From positions 186,001-250,000 of the forward strand of contig JABELC010000004.1 of assembly GCA_028455995.1 (NCBI GenBank): 64,000 nt of DNA. The letters run 5' to 3'. The notes beneath the pieces are model-generated. The model ran no database searches. It was not told the origin of the DNA and saw only the letters and a program-made list of their open reading frames with translations. The translations under genes were made by a program, and so were the position numbers. This DNA comes from Scleromitrula shiraiana (Eukaryota; Ascomycota; Leotiomycetes; Helotiales; Sclerotiniaceae). Below are positions 9,796 through 20,312 of this stretch, in pieces. Each line of letters starts with the position of its first letter. Positions within the stretch are counted from its first letter, which is position 1.

Positions 9796-11187
9796 GGCGA
9801 GCAACTGTCGTTTTTCTCGTATGTGTAAAGATAGATTAAGTAATGATAATAGAGACTTAGTTGTTTTCTCAAGTAATAATGAAGCAAGCACACCATTGTT
9901 TATATATACCCAAACTTTTGCTACTCGTCTTGCTTGTTCTCTCCTCGGATCTCATCCAAACCACGTCCCTCTCTCTATTTCAAGTTACTCTTTCCAATCG
10001 TCTGCCCCATCCCACCTGGCATCGCAATCTGTATATAGTAAAAATTTATCTTATGATAATATGAAACAGATCCTGAAAACTGTTATCAATGATTCTCTGC
10101 TCTGAATGGTTTCCAAGTGCAAACCGTGAGTAGACTTACACATAGCATCGAAGCTTTTTAGTCATAATTAATGACTAACGAATGACAAAGGTTAAGATGT
10201 GGTTACAGCGGCACGCACTAGCGAAGACATAATTAATGCAGTAGACAGTACCTGGGTACTTATAAGGTTATTACTCCTTTTTCAGCTCTTACGTTTTTTA
10301 CATTTTCTAGTTGATTCAACATGCCTATCCTGGTACTGAGGTCTGGTTCAGACTCTAGTAGAATACACTGTAGCTTATAGGCTTTACAATACCAAATTAT
10401 AGTACAAGTTCGTTTTTTTATAATATATAGTACTAGTAGTATATAAAATGTACTAGTATATAAATTTTATAAATTTTGATTTTAGTTTATAATTTGATTT
10501 AAAAATATTATTTAAATGAATTCTAATAGTTTATCAATTTTTATAATTTATATAAATACTCGTAGTGTCACGTTTTTAAATTTATAGGGCATTCCATTGG
10601 AGTCTGAATCAGACCTCTATAGATACGCAATTGTGATTGATGTGATATTTCGACTTACAAGAAGTACATTATAGTTCTATAAAATGGCCCAATCGTTCGT
10701 TATTTCAACAACTATAATTTTGGTGATAAATACGAGCTGTTTAGTGATCATTGCAGCGTCACTAGTATATAATTTCCAGTCTGAGTTAGACTTGAGTTAT
10801 TGTTAGTTCAAAAAACAGTTGGATGTGGCATGCATCCTGCAGCGCACCCTGCAAGGCGAATGCACCATGCTGCACTCTATTACCAAAACTGGAATCGCTG
10901 GGCAGGGGATGGAAGCTGCCATCCTTTCCCAAGGTAAGGAGTATAAGAGTGGCATCTTCCCTCAGCCTTCAACTCTAGGTTTCCTCCGCAGAGCCTCATT
11001 AATTTTACTTTAAATATACTTCGAATCGTCGCCTTCGACATCAATAATTGTACGACAGATTAGAAGCAAAAAACTACCAAACGAGGGTAGTCTAGAGCTA
11101 CGACCACCAAATAACCAGACCCACAAGTGGGGAACTTTTGATAAGAAATTCGCAATACCCGCCATCTATCGAAATTAATCCGTCGTC
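9796..11187. other. Intergenic with AT-rich island
   Basis: The centre (10380-10600) is strongly AT-rich with repeated TACTAGTA words and lies inside the inverted-repeat element listed separately. The flanks show short frames only. A third copy of the element's near-palindromic end motif lies at 10778-10793. Confidence 0.5.
10336..10619. mobile_element. MITE-like element, 284 bp, TA-flanked inverted repeats
   Basis: The left end contains GAGGTCTGGTTCAGACTC (10338-10355). The right end contains its reverse complement with one change, GAGTCTGAATCAGACCTC (10600-10617). The similarity continues inward (TAGTAGAATAC against CAATGGAATGC), and most inner differences are transitions. Both ends are bordered by TA (10334-10335 and 10620-10621), as expected for Tc1/mariner-type target duplications. 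The interior is AT-rich and non-coding. The end motif is itself close to palindromic. No transposase is present, so this would be non-autonomous. Confidence 0.5.
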
Positions 11188-11994
11188 ATGGTTGACTATG
11201 TTTCAATCATCATTGCGATTGTTTCCCTTGTCGGATCACTTGTCGCGGCAGGATTCACAGGATGGATCTCGTTCTATCTCGACCAAGTCAAAAGACGCTC
11301 CGAAACCAAAGCCCTACTTCATAAATATAGGGATCCCCTAACTTTGGCTGCATTCGATCTGCAGTCAAGGTTCTGGGGTCTGGTTCAGTCAGGCCTTCTA
11401 AGATATATTGAAGACGAAGAAAAGAGAGACAACATATATGTCTATACTGCTTTTCTGGTTGGACAGTATTTCTCCTGGACATATATTCTCCGTCGACAAG
11501 CCCAGTTTTTGCGTTTCTCGACTGACAATACCAACAAACAACTTGACAAAATCTTATCCTCGATCACAAACGAATTCAGTCTGGATCGACACTTAGGAGA
11601 AGACCCATTTATGCTTTGGCGTGGGCAGCAGATGGCTATCGGAGAATCGATGACATTGGAGGAAGAGAAAGGACAATTGTACTGTATGGGATTTGCAGCC
11701 TTCACCCACAAATACCACAGTGATGCCGCGTTCAAGAAATGGTTTCAACCAATTGAGACAGGCATTACGTCGCTCTCGGAGGCACACTTGAAAAATGATG
11801 TAAAGGCAAATTATAGGTTGCGTCGATTGCAACATTTGTTGATTGACTTGGTGCTTCTTTTGGATCCGGATCGTTTGACTGCTGGACAGAATAAACAGTT
11901 TAAGGTGGAAGCGGCACATGAGTGTAAATGTCTTGAGTGTCCTGGTGCTATTGCTAATGCACCTCGTCCAAGTTCGAAACTGCCTGAGCCGTAG
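11188..11994 (+). CDS. Unknown fungal protein with an N-terminal membrane segment
   Basis: A single-exon frame of 268 aa with its ATG in a CGTCATGG context. Residues 5-27 (VSIIIAIVSLVGSLVAAGFTGW) form a strong transmembrane segment or signal anchor. It is followed by basic KRRSETKALLHKYRDPLTLAAFDLQSR and a mostly helical soluble domain with GQYFSWTYILRRQAQFLRF and an LRRLQHLLIDLVLLLDPDR helix near the end. The C terminus has a CKCLECPG cysteine group. The YRDPLxxAAxDLQSR...GQYFxWxEILRR pattern is one I associate with a widespread, uncharacterised ascomycete family of one-TM proteins, so I give no function. Codon use and length look intact. It sits alone between AT-rich spacers. Confidence 0.8.
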   Translation: MVDYVSIIIAIVSLVGSLVAAGFTGWISFYLDQVKRRSETKALLHKYRDPLTLAAFDLQSRFWGLVQSGLLRYIEDEEKRDNIYVYTAFLVGQYFSWTYILRRQAQFLRFSTDNTNKQLDKILSSITNEFSLDRHLGEDPFMLWRGQQMAIGESMTLEEEKGQLYCMGFAAFTHKYHSDAAFKKWFQPIETGITSLSEAHLKNDVKANYRLRRLQHLLIDLVLLLDPDRLTAGQNKQFKVEAAHECKCLECPGAIANAPRPSSKLPEP

Positions 11995-12823
11995 GCTATC
12001 TTCATCATAAGATTATCGGTATTGGTTATCTGTATAAGCTTGGATAGAGTCTCGTTGAAAGGTTGTGCGGTATATTAGGAATGAATGATGCAATTAGTAA
12101 TATATATCATCGTGTTCTACCTACTATTGAAATAACCATCGTGGCATTCCATCCTATCTCAGAGAAATTACCAGCGTACGATAATATTGGATTGATTGGA
12201 AGAAATCTCCTACGTAATCGTAACCCCTATAGAATTCAGGGATAACTTTAACACAATACATTCCGGATGAATTTGACTTAGAAATGATTTGTTGATCCAA
12301 TGCCCGGCGGGGTGGAATGGTAAGGTAGAGAAATTTGCTCCACTATATCCCTCACTGAGCGAAAATTTTCCATATATGCTACTACTTACCATCCAGCAAA
12401 CGAAGCGGAATGGACCTCTGTAACGAGCATAAATATACATGAGCGATTATATGCGATAGATGATTGAGATTTTTTAACAAAATGTATACGTCTCAAAATT
12501 TTCACGTGAGTGAGTGATATCGATTTGTTGCAAATCTCCAGGAAGTTTCACCTGAGCTATTATTCTGGGCGATCACAGCGATTTATATCCGATAAGCCGT
12601 CAAAACCCGATAAGCCACCACTTCCCCATCTATATCAACACATGGTGTCCACGAGGTATTGTATGACAACATTAACACGAATTTTATCTTTGAGCGTTTT
12701 GACTGATTGATTTTATTAATTTTTGGAACGATTTCTCGACAACAATATACTCATCCGTCCCATCATACATTTTAATATCTATCCATATCCTACCCACCTT
12801 ACCTACTACACCCAACAGAGAAA
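11995..12823. other. Intergenic, 829 bases
   Basis: This is the 3' flank of the one-TM gene and the promoter region of the SDR gene; the latter ends in a pyrimidine-rich CCCACCTTACCTACTACACCC just before the start. I see no other gene. Confidence 0.5.
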
Positions 12824-13725
12824 ATGGTAGACAACGAGTTGAAGGATCGACTTGCCCTAATCACAGGAGCATCTGGAGGGTAGGATCTCTAGAACTTCCC
12901 AAGAAAAGAGCCATGGAAGATTAACCAAACAAAACAGAATAGGAGGAGCATGTGCACGAGCCTTCGCCCAAGAGGGAGTCCACCTCGCCCTCACCTATTC
13001 CACATCCAAAGACTCCATCGACAACCTAGTAAAAGAACTCCGTGAAACATCTCATGAAGCCAACCTTCGAATATCCATTCATCAAGTTGATATGGGATCA
13101 GCGGAGCAAATATCCAATCTTTTTGAGGAAATCAAACGAGATCATGAGGGTCGTGCGATTGATATTTTGATCTCGAATGCAGGGTATGGGAAACGTATTG
13201 TGGATATTTCTGATATTCCGCTGGAGGAATTTGATCACACGATGAATATTAATTTGAGAGCGTCGTTTTTGTTAGTGAAGGGTTGTGTGGAGGAGATGAA
13301 GGCTCAGAGGTGGGGGAGGATTATTTTTATTTCTTCCATTGCTGCATATGGCGCTGGGTTGAATGGATGCCGTAAGACTGCTTTCCTATTTATTCACTCT
13401 TTTTTTATCTCTAAGGATTTATGGGCATTTAACTGACTTATCCATAGATTATGCTGCTTCCAAGGGAGGCCTTACGTCTATGATGAAAAATTTATCATTG
13501 CATCTTGCGGAGTATAAAATTACAGTGAATGATGTTGCACCTGCGATGATTGGGAATACAGGAATGATTCCAAACGCAGACGTGGCTCCTGGACTACTCG
13601 ATAAAATCCCTCTGCATCGACTGGGGACTCCAGAGGAATGTTCCAATGCTGTTATGATGTTTGCGAAGACCGGATATGCGACTGGTCAGAGCTTGCTTCT
13701 TGCTGGTGGGTTGAATCACAAATAG
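12824..13725 (+). CDS. Short-chain dehydrogenase/reductase (3-oxoacyl-ACP reductase-like)
   Basis: Three exons, 12824-12879, 12938-13371 and 13448-13725, give 255 aa. The joins restore the cofactor motif TGASGGIG at residues 14-21 (split by intron 1) and the active site: ISSIAAYG supplies the catalytic Ser and YAASKGG, at the start of exon 3, the catalytic Tyr and Lys. SNAGYG (the NNAG motif) lies between them. This is a complete classical SDR of usual length that uses NAD(P)H to reduce a keto group or the reverse. The C terminus (GYATGQSLLLAGG) matches the FabG-like subgroup, but the substrate cannot be told. No signal peptide is seen, so it is probably cytosolic. Its convergent neighbour is the M20 amidohydrolase, with no sign of a shared pathway. 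Confidence 0.9.
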
Positions 13726-14142
13726 TTCGTTAGGTTTTAATTGTCCTTTTATCGGGGATAGAGTGGTGTTTACTGGTCGTGAGTGGAATATATCTATATA
13801 GTGCGGATACAGTTTTGTATCAACATAAGATCAATAAATAGATCAATGAAAACGACTATGGCACAATAAATAAGCAACATTGAAATCACGCAACAACAGA
13901 TGGTGATGCAGAATCTAGTATGCGGAATGAGTGGTATAGAACTAACATTTCCCTGTTTATTGATATTTTTTTCCTCATTGAAATAATTTAGAGACCACAG
14001 TTTTGCTGTACATGTTAAAAAATTATGTTACCACTGATATTGCATCCGTAGTTCAAAATTCACCTGCCCATTAGGATATCATATTTCGGTTTCTTTCCCC
14101 AGGCCCTGTTTCCAGTAAATTTGTCTCGATTTCTCTCTTACA
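13726..14142. other. Convergent 3' spacer, 417 bases
   Basis: AT-rich sequence between two genes that end facing each other. It should hold both polyadenylation regions. No gene seen. Confidence 0.5.
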
Positions 14143-15429
14143 TCATCCCAAGAAAGTCAACGCTGCCGAAACTAAGGCCTTCATTCCGGTTTTTAGTGTT
14201 GGCTGTATGACTGGTGCAAACAATGGACTGTGATTTATAGGGATATCCTCCATTTTGCCCTCCTCTCGAGCTTTCTCGATAAGTTCGGGATCGATTCCTC
14301 CAAAGAGCCAATAACACGAAGGAACACCTTTACCACCATGTTTATTGGGTGCTTCGGTTGCCAGAATACCAAAGTCTTCAGACCCACCCAATGGATCACA
14401 ATTCTGAATATGATTTTCTCCAAAGATTTCATCAAAACTTTTTGCAAGTTTTTGCGTAACCTCGGAATCATTGACTAAGAACGGGAAATTACTGATTGGT
14501 TCGAATAGTGGTTCTTTGGGAGAATTAGAAGCATCGCATTCCGCCTTCACAATCCGTTTGATTGACTCCAGGACTTTCTCTCTCGTTTCCGGATTGAAAT
14601 TCCTCACATTGATCTTCAGAACCGCATGATCTGCAATAATATTCTCCGCCATTCCAGCAGCCACACTGGCAACTGTTACCACAGCTGCATGTCTTGGGTT
14701 GACTTCCCTACTTACTATTCCCTGTAATCGCACTATTATATTTGCAGCCATCAATACGGGATCAATCGTCACATGAGGTTGTGATGCATGGCCACCTTTT
14801 CCATATATAGTTACTTTGTAACTATCTGCCGCGGACGCAAATATACCAGAATTTGTTCCTACTTTGCCAGCCGCGAACGGCATCACGTGTTGTCCTAATA
14901 CCACATCTGGAATCGGACAAGCATGGCGCTCAGGATCGTATAATCCATCTTCAATCATGGCTCTTGCTCCGCCGGCCCGCTCCTCATTTGGTTGAAATAA
15001 TATAACTAGTGTGCCTTTCCATGTATCCTTAGCTTTCGATAATGTCTCGGCCGCTGCTAGCATACTTGCTATATGCATATCATGTCCGCAAGCGTGCATG
15101 ACGGGCTTTTCAATACCATCTGAAGTATCTATTTGTTTTTTCTCGCTAGCATATGGTAAACTCGTCAATTCCTTGACAGGCAATCCATCAATATCTGCAC
15201 GTAGAAGAACAGTAGGACCAGCACCGTTGGCCAAAATTCCAATTAGACCGTGACCACCAATATCTGTGCGAACCTCAAATCCCGAGAGTCTCTTCAGACC
15301 AGCGGCGGCACGCAATGCAGTTTCATTTTCTTGTAGAGATAATTCTGGGAATCTATGGAGGTGTTTGTAGATATCTTCATACTCAATGAGATCTGGCTTA
15401 TATGTCGAGATGATTTCAGGAATTGTCAT
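14143..15429 (-). CDS. Peptidase family M20 amidohydrolase (IAA-amino acid hydrolase/aminoacylase-like)
   Basis: A single exon of 428 aa from the ATG at 15429 (MTIPEIISTYKPDL). The open frame extends 25 codons further upstream without an ATG, so this is the natural start. M20D metal-site motifs are present: HACGHD at residues 112-117, FQPNEERAGG at 146-155 with the Glu-Glu pair, and GGSEDF near the C terminus. LLRADIDGLP at 76-85 is the conserved strand before the metal site, and the GKGGHASQPH lid motif is complete. These enzymes hydrolyse amide bonds of N-acyl or indole-acetyl amino acids using two metal ions; the substrate here is not predictable. No signal peptide, so it is likely cytosolic. 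The gene looks intact. Confidence 0.92.
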   Translation of the reverse strand: MTIPEIISTYKPDLIEYEDIYKHLHRFPELSLQENETALRAAAGLKRLSGFEVRTDIGGHGLIGILANGAGPTVLLRADIDGLPVKELTSLPYASEKKQIDTSDGIEKPVMHACGHDMHIASMLAAAETLSKAKDTWKGTLVILFQPNEERAGGARAMIEDGLYDPERHACPIPDVVLGQHVMPFAAGKVGTNSGIFASAADSYKVTIYGKGGHASQPHVTIDPVLMAANIIVRLQGIVSREVNPRHAAVVTVASVAAGMAENIIADHAVLKINVRNFNPETREKVLESIKRIVKAECDASNSPKEPLFEPISNFPFLVNDSEVTQKLAKSFDEIFGENHIQNCDPLGGSEDFGILATEAPNKHGGKGVPSCYWLFGGIDPELIEKAREEGKMEDIPINHSPLFAPVIQPTLKTGMKALVSAALTFLG

Positions 15430-16310
15430 CGCGATAGCTTGAGAGTGTGAGTATATCTCCTTTTTACGGAGGTCAAAATTGATAGAGTGTTGATTGTTGT
15501 TCAAGATGCTAGGGTGGGGTAATACTGATAATCATGTTATCTTCCCCGCTCCGGCATATCAAGTTCCGCATCTGCTATATAATTCACCCTCATATTCGGG
15601 TTGATCGGCATGAACAGCTCGAACTTCAATATCCGTCCAAAAAGTCCAGTCCGAAATATTGACTCCGAAACTAGAAGGGCTTCATCATGTGACTGGCGAA
15701 TGCTCTTCACATAACAAATGCTGGAAACACTTGCTCCATTACAATTGTTATAGACATCTCGGATGATGTAGCTTGACTGCTGATTGTTCTGATGACCAAC
15801 GAATAGCTCACTACGGCCCAAAATCTAGGACTTGGAATGTTGAAGAGGTTTAGTAAGAACTCTTCCAAATCATGCAGGTATTGACCCTATAAGATATATG
15901 GCATATTCAAGAAATGCCTCAACATCGTGATACTATGATACTATGATATTATGATAGTATGAAATCATAAGATCATTAAGTCATTGAAAGACGTTCTACA
16001 ACAGAATCTATTTTTTGTTGATAATGGAGTCCGAATTTCATAAGGCTGGGCAAAGCTAATAAGCCACAATCCACGCTAATCTCAATGAGACTTAGTTAAT
16101 AAGTGCGGGTAACCCCATCATCATTCCCAGGTTCCGTACTTTCGTACAACTTGTTTGTTCTCCATTTCAGAAACAAAGTCGAATCAGCAACGTACAACAA
16201 CAATGCTTCACAACTAAGAGACCCACCTTTCCCCTGGATGTTGTCAAAGAAGATTTTCCCATTTCATCGCGCACAAGAAAAATCGATTAAGAAAATAAAC
16301 ACAAACGACA
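15430..16310. other. Divergent intergenic region, 881 bases
   Basis: This separates the amidohydrolase from the plus-strand gene at 16311. A minus-strand open frame at 15821-15537 has protein-like composition but no ATG and no clear splice partners. A short ATACTATGATACTATGATATTATGATAGTATG repeat lies at about 15930-15961. Confidence 0.45.
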
Positions 16311-17594
16311 ATGGCACCACTTCTTGAGGATCCTCGAATTCGACAAACTTGGAATCAATTTTCTCAAAATGCTGAACATGCTACCGAGAATGCAGCTGCA
16401 GGAATTTGGAACCTTCAACATAATTATATTAATCCGTGTTTTTCGGGTATCGTAAGCGGTTTCAATTCTTGTACATCACAATGTTTTCCAGGGCGAGAGG
16501 AGAGAGCAAGAAGGTTAAGAGATAGAGGGCGTACGAGGGGACGCGCCGAGCTGAGTTTCGATTTCTACGATGATTGGGATGAAGACGATGGTTTTGGATG
16601 GGGGAATGATGAGTTGGATAGATTATTGGCAGGTAGTGGGTCGCATTCTGGTGGTGGAGATAGAAATGAAGCACCGAAGAGAAAAAGAGGGATGAGTTAT
16701 GGGACGAGAGGAAGAAAAAAAGGATTGGAGGGCGACCCAACAATTATACCGAGCACGAGCGTATTAGGATTTTTGGGACGATTGCCGTGGAAGTTGGGGG
16801 GAACATTGAGATATAAACCTAGTGCAGCAGATCTGCAAGAGCATCCTGGAGGACTTCGTTCGGATTATCATACTAGCAGTGAGGAGGGAGAAGCTTTGAT
16901 GGGAGATGAGTTTGATGACGATGCGAGAGATTTCACAAATGGACATAGGAGGAATAGAAGCTCGACGGTTAGTTCTGGAGAAACTTCGGATTCGTTTCGA
17001 TCTCGAGGTGATTTATTCCCTAGCGACGAAGAGGATGCGGTACCATTGAGTGACGAATTTGCAATGGTTCTTGAGAGACGAAACACAAATTCTATGGCGG
17101 ATGATAAAAGTAGCAGTAAAACACGAAGCAGTAAAGGGAAAAGACCTGCCAGATCACGAAATGTATCGCGAACCACACAATCGTCCAACACACGACCTTC
17201 AGGAGGCCATCGTGCAAGCTCGGGGGCCTCAATACCGAATACGTCCGATTTATCAAGTCCAGATGCTATCCCAACACCGTCAATTACAGATTTATATGAG
17301 GAAGAGGAAAGGATAAGGATAGAAGAGGATGAGGAAGTGGAAAGGAAGCGACAAGCTGCAGCGCGGCTAGCACAAGAGAGAGGACTCCATTCTGAGAATG
17401 AAATATCTTCGGAACCGAAACAGGATATACAGGTGGTGGAAGAAATACTCACACCGACCACTACTATAAGCAATGTTCCAGCGGCCAGCGAATCACCATT
17501 ACAAGAACATCGTCGTACCGAAAATGAGGAAAGGAAAGATGAGGATGGTGATGAAGATAATTTTGTACCTGCGAGACTACCTAATTTCGGTTGA
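16311..17594 (+). CDS. Conserved unknown protein, 427 aa, disordered and charged
   Basis: Single exon, ATG in ACAATGGC context. The N terminus (residues 1-60, with DPRIRQTWNQFSQNAEH and a Cys-containing YINPCFSGIVSGFNSCTSQC) looks folded and conserved. It is followed by a basic RRLRDRGRTRGRAE segment, an acidic DFYDDWDEDDGFGWG patch and KRKRG/RGRKKG, which could be nuclear localisation signals. A second conserved-looking block is TSVLGFLGRLPWKLGGTLRYKPS (about 147-170). The last 230 residues are Ser/Glu-rich, low in complexity and probably disordered, with a short charged helix YEEEERIRIEEDEEVERKRQ. I recognise this as a typical uncharacterised filamentous-ascomycete protein; function unknown. 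The antisense frames are shadows. Confidence 0.8.
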   Translation: MAPLLEDPRIRQTWNQFSQNAEHATENAAAGIWNLQHNYINPCFSGIVSGFNSCTSQCFPGREERARRLRDRGRTRGRAELSFDFYDDWDEDDGFGWGNDELDRLLAGSGSHSGGGDRNEAPKRKRGMSYGTRGRKKGLEGDPTIIPSTSVLGFLGRLPWKLGGTLRYKPSAADLQEHPGGLRSDYHTSSEEGEALMGDEFDDDARDFTNGHRRNRSSTVSSGETSDSFRSRGDLFPSDEEDAVPLSDEFAMVLERRNTNSMADDKSSSKTRSSKGKRPARSRNVSRTTQSSNTRPSGGHRASSGASIPNTSDLSSPDAIPTPSITDLYEEEERIRIEEDEEVERKRQAAARLAQERGLHSENEISSEPKQDIQVVEEILTPTTTISNVPAASESPLQEHRRTENEERKDEDGDEDNFVPARLPNFG

Positions 17595-18614
17595 ATGCTT
17601 TCCTGTTTCTTGAAAAAGATACGATACGATATCATATCACTATATTCGCAGAGAGGTATCATGAAGTACTCAGATTCACGGGCACAAATCCCGAGCAAAT
17701 GACAACTACTCTGGAGAGGGAGGCTACGAGATATCATCATGAAATCACATCGCTCTTTCGATAATTTTCATGAATTGTACACAATAAAGGACAAGTTTTT
17801 GCCCTTGATACCAGCGACCTACGGTGAAGCTACAACCTTGCTTTGGAGATGGGATCATCCAATGAACACCGGGACGAAGTGAAAACCATATGGTGGATTG
17901 GCGAGGTTTATTCTCTTTTTGATTGGCGTTCATCTGGATGGGTAAGGGGAATGGAAGGAGAGAGACATGCGAAGTGCTCGCTATGCTTGAATGTTCATAA
18001 TTGGGTAGGACAGGGCGACTTAGGTTGGTTGGGTTTGATTTTCCGTTATGGGTGAAATTTGATATGTAACTTCAATAGATAGTATGTTGGCAGGATTTCT
18101 GTCTAGAATTCAGTATACTTTTCTTTTTGCAAAAGCCTGGCTGGCCCGATCTTGCATTTCCTTGTGACATTTCATGCTTACGATTGACTAGACCAATTTT
18201 CACATGAAGGAGAGCAGATACAATCTATGCTTTGGAGAAACCAATGAAATAGGCATTACTGAATGTAAACCGACGATCATCTAAGTAGCATTAACCCGGA
18301 TATCAAATTGACGTGAAACCAATTATCCCCCAGATATGGCTTCAAATACCCAGATTGCACTCAATCCATTTCTATATACCAAAGCTTGTTTCGTGCTAAA
18401 ACCTGATTGCCTCGGTTCGGCTCTACCCCACAAACTGCATATCACCACACGATCCTTAAATCTAAATACCCCGTATTCTGCAACATGGTGATCATCATGT
18501 TTCGATCCACTACATTACTTTTTGGATATAAATCTCGAGAATATCTCAATCTCAAACCTCCTTGAGAGTCAAACCTTTTCTTTCATTTCTAGCTCAAGTA
18601 AATAAGTAAGCAAT
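17595..18614. other. Intergenic, 1,020 bases
   Basis: This is the 3' flank of the unknown gene and the promoter of the nitronate monooxygenase gene. Only short frames without recognisable content are present. No repeats stand out. Confidence 0.5.
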
Positions 18615-19818
18615 ATGGCATCTTCTAAATCTCCAATTACTACTCCCTTGACCACTCTTCTGGGAATTCGTCATCCTATCATTCTTGCGGGAATGGCACG
18701 TACTTCCGGTGGCCCTTTAGCAGCAGCTGTTTCTAATGCGGGCGGATTGGGCTGTATCGGAGGATTGGGATATACACCACAACAGTAGGTAGTCCTATGT
18801 ATCCTATCCCATGCAAAGCGCGTTTGCAGTAGCTCCAATCCCAACACCAAAGTAACACCCCGCAGACTTCGAGAAATCATCCACTCGCTAAAAGAGAATC
18901 TCTCCTCCCCCGACCTCCCATTCGGAGTGGACCTCGCTCTCCCCAAAGTAGGAGAGGGAGCGCGAAAAACCAATCATGATTACACGAATGGACAGCTCGA
19001 TGATTTAATTACTGTTACCATTGAAGAAGGCGCACGACTGTTTATATCCGCTGTTGGGGTTCCCCCGCCACATGTAATAAAGCGTCTTCATGCCGCTGGA
19101 ATTCTGGTAATGAATATGGTCGGCGCACCTAAACATGCTAAGAAAGCGTTAGATGCGGGTGTCGATATAGTGTGTGCGCAGGGAGGAGAAGGAGGTGGCC
19201 ATACGGGTGATATACCGAATAGTATATTAATCCCCGCGGTGGTGGATGTAGCCAGGGAATACAGACCTGAGATGTTGAAAGGGAAGGAAGCGTTGGTTGT
19301 GGCGGCGGGGGGTATTTATAATGGGAGAGGATTAGCGAGTTCGTTGATGCAGGGTGCGAGTGGGGTTTGGGTGGGGACGAGATTTGTGGCGAGTGAGGAG
19401 GCGGGGTGCTCGCAGATTCATAAGGAGAGTGTGGTTGGAGCGAGGTTTGAGGATACGGTTAGGACTTTGGTGGTTAGTGGGAGACCGTTGAGGGTTAGAA
19501 ATAATGAGGTTGGTATTCTAACTTGTCCTCTTTTGCTCTACACTGATGCTAATGTATTGCAAGTGGGTTGAAAAATGGGAGTCTCAACCAGAAAAGATCA
19601 AGGAACTTACGGAAAAGGGTATTGTTCCTATCGAATACGATATGGAACATGGCAATGAAGTAGATATACCTCATCTAATGGGTGTAGTAGCGGGTATCAT
19701 CACAGATATCAAACCAGCAGGTGCCATTGTTGATGAGATGGTTGAGGAGGCCGTGGGTATGTTAAGGGGAGCGAAATCTTTGTTGGGAGAGGATGGAGGA
19801 AGAGCAAGTAAATTGTAG
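18615..19818 (+). CDS. Nitronate monooxygenase (2-nitropropane dioxygenase family)
   Basis: Three exons, 18615-18784, 18866-19508 and 19564-19818, give 355 aa. The N terminus LGIRHPIILAGMARTSGGPL with AVSNAGGLGCIGG is the FMN-binding start of the family. AQGGEGGGHTGD carries the conserved His that abstracts the proton from nitronate, and VVAAGGIYNGRGLASSLMQG then GVWVGTRFVASEEAG are the phosphate-binding loops of the TIM barrel. Intron 2 (19509-19563, 55 nt) is phase 0 and its removal gives RNNE-WVEKWE, as family members have at this place. The enzyme oxidises alkyl nitronates such as the plant and fungal toxin propionate 3-nitronate with FMN and oxygen, giving a detoxifying role. Length is usual and the gene appears intact. 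Confidence 0.92.
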
Positions 19819-19962
19819 TTCGATATTCCTCGGGTCGGATGCTTGACTGTCAATCTTTTGAATGATTGAATATATAATGATCTATAGGGAATCTATCATA
19901 TTTCAATAATGGGTATATGGAGAACAGTAAATGGTAACCTAATAGAACAAAATGGTTGATCA

Positions 19963-20216
19963 CTAATAGTCCATCCATGGTTCCGGTTTCCATATAGGGT
20001 TTCTTTGCCTTAGACCTGAATAGAATAACGTACCGAATTGTATGAGAAAGTCTCGAAGTTGTGATTGTATGTCTTTGTATTTATATTGTTTGAGTTCATA
20101 TGTATGTAAGTTTACCCTTGAGAAGTATTTCCTCCAAGTTATCTTTGCATCTTTGGCTGGTTTTGGTGGTATTCGGTATAAGTTTCCCCACACTTGGCTG
20201 CCATAACCACCATGCT
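19963..20216 (-). pseudogene. Orphan coding fragment (exon remnant), unknown family
   Basis: A minus-strand frame begins right after a plausible 3' splice site (TAAACTAG at 20217-20224) and runs about 83 codons to a TAG at 19963. It reads HGGYGSQVWGNLYRIPPK, then WRKYFSRVNLHTYELKQYK, and ends IWKPEPWMDY. Composition and lack of low complexity argue that it is or was coding. There is no ATG and no room for upstream exons before the plus-strand remnant that starts about 100 bases away, so it is probably a left-over 3' exon. The family is not recognised. Confidence 0.3.
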
Positions 20217-20312
20217 AGTTTATAAGGTTAACGCTTGAAAACACTTTATCTAATCTGCCATCCTCAAGATATATAAAATGCTAGCTTTATTACTTGCACA
20301 ACCACAAACTGA

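Noticed and set aside
15537..15821. 94-codon minus-strand frame
   Set aside because: No ATG, no recognisable motif and no clear splice partners in the divergent promoter region.
16868..17740. 290-codon minus-strand frame
   Set aside because: Antisense shadow of the low-complexity Ser/Glu-rich part of the gene at 16311-17594.
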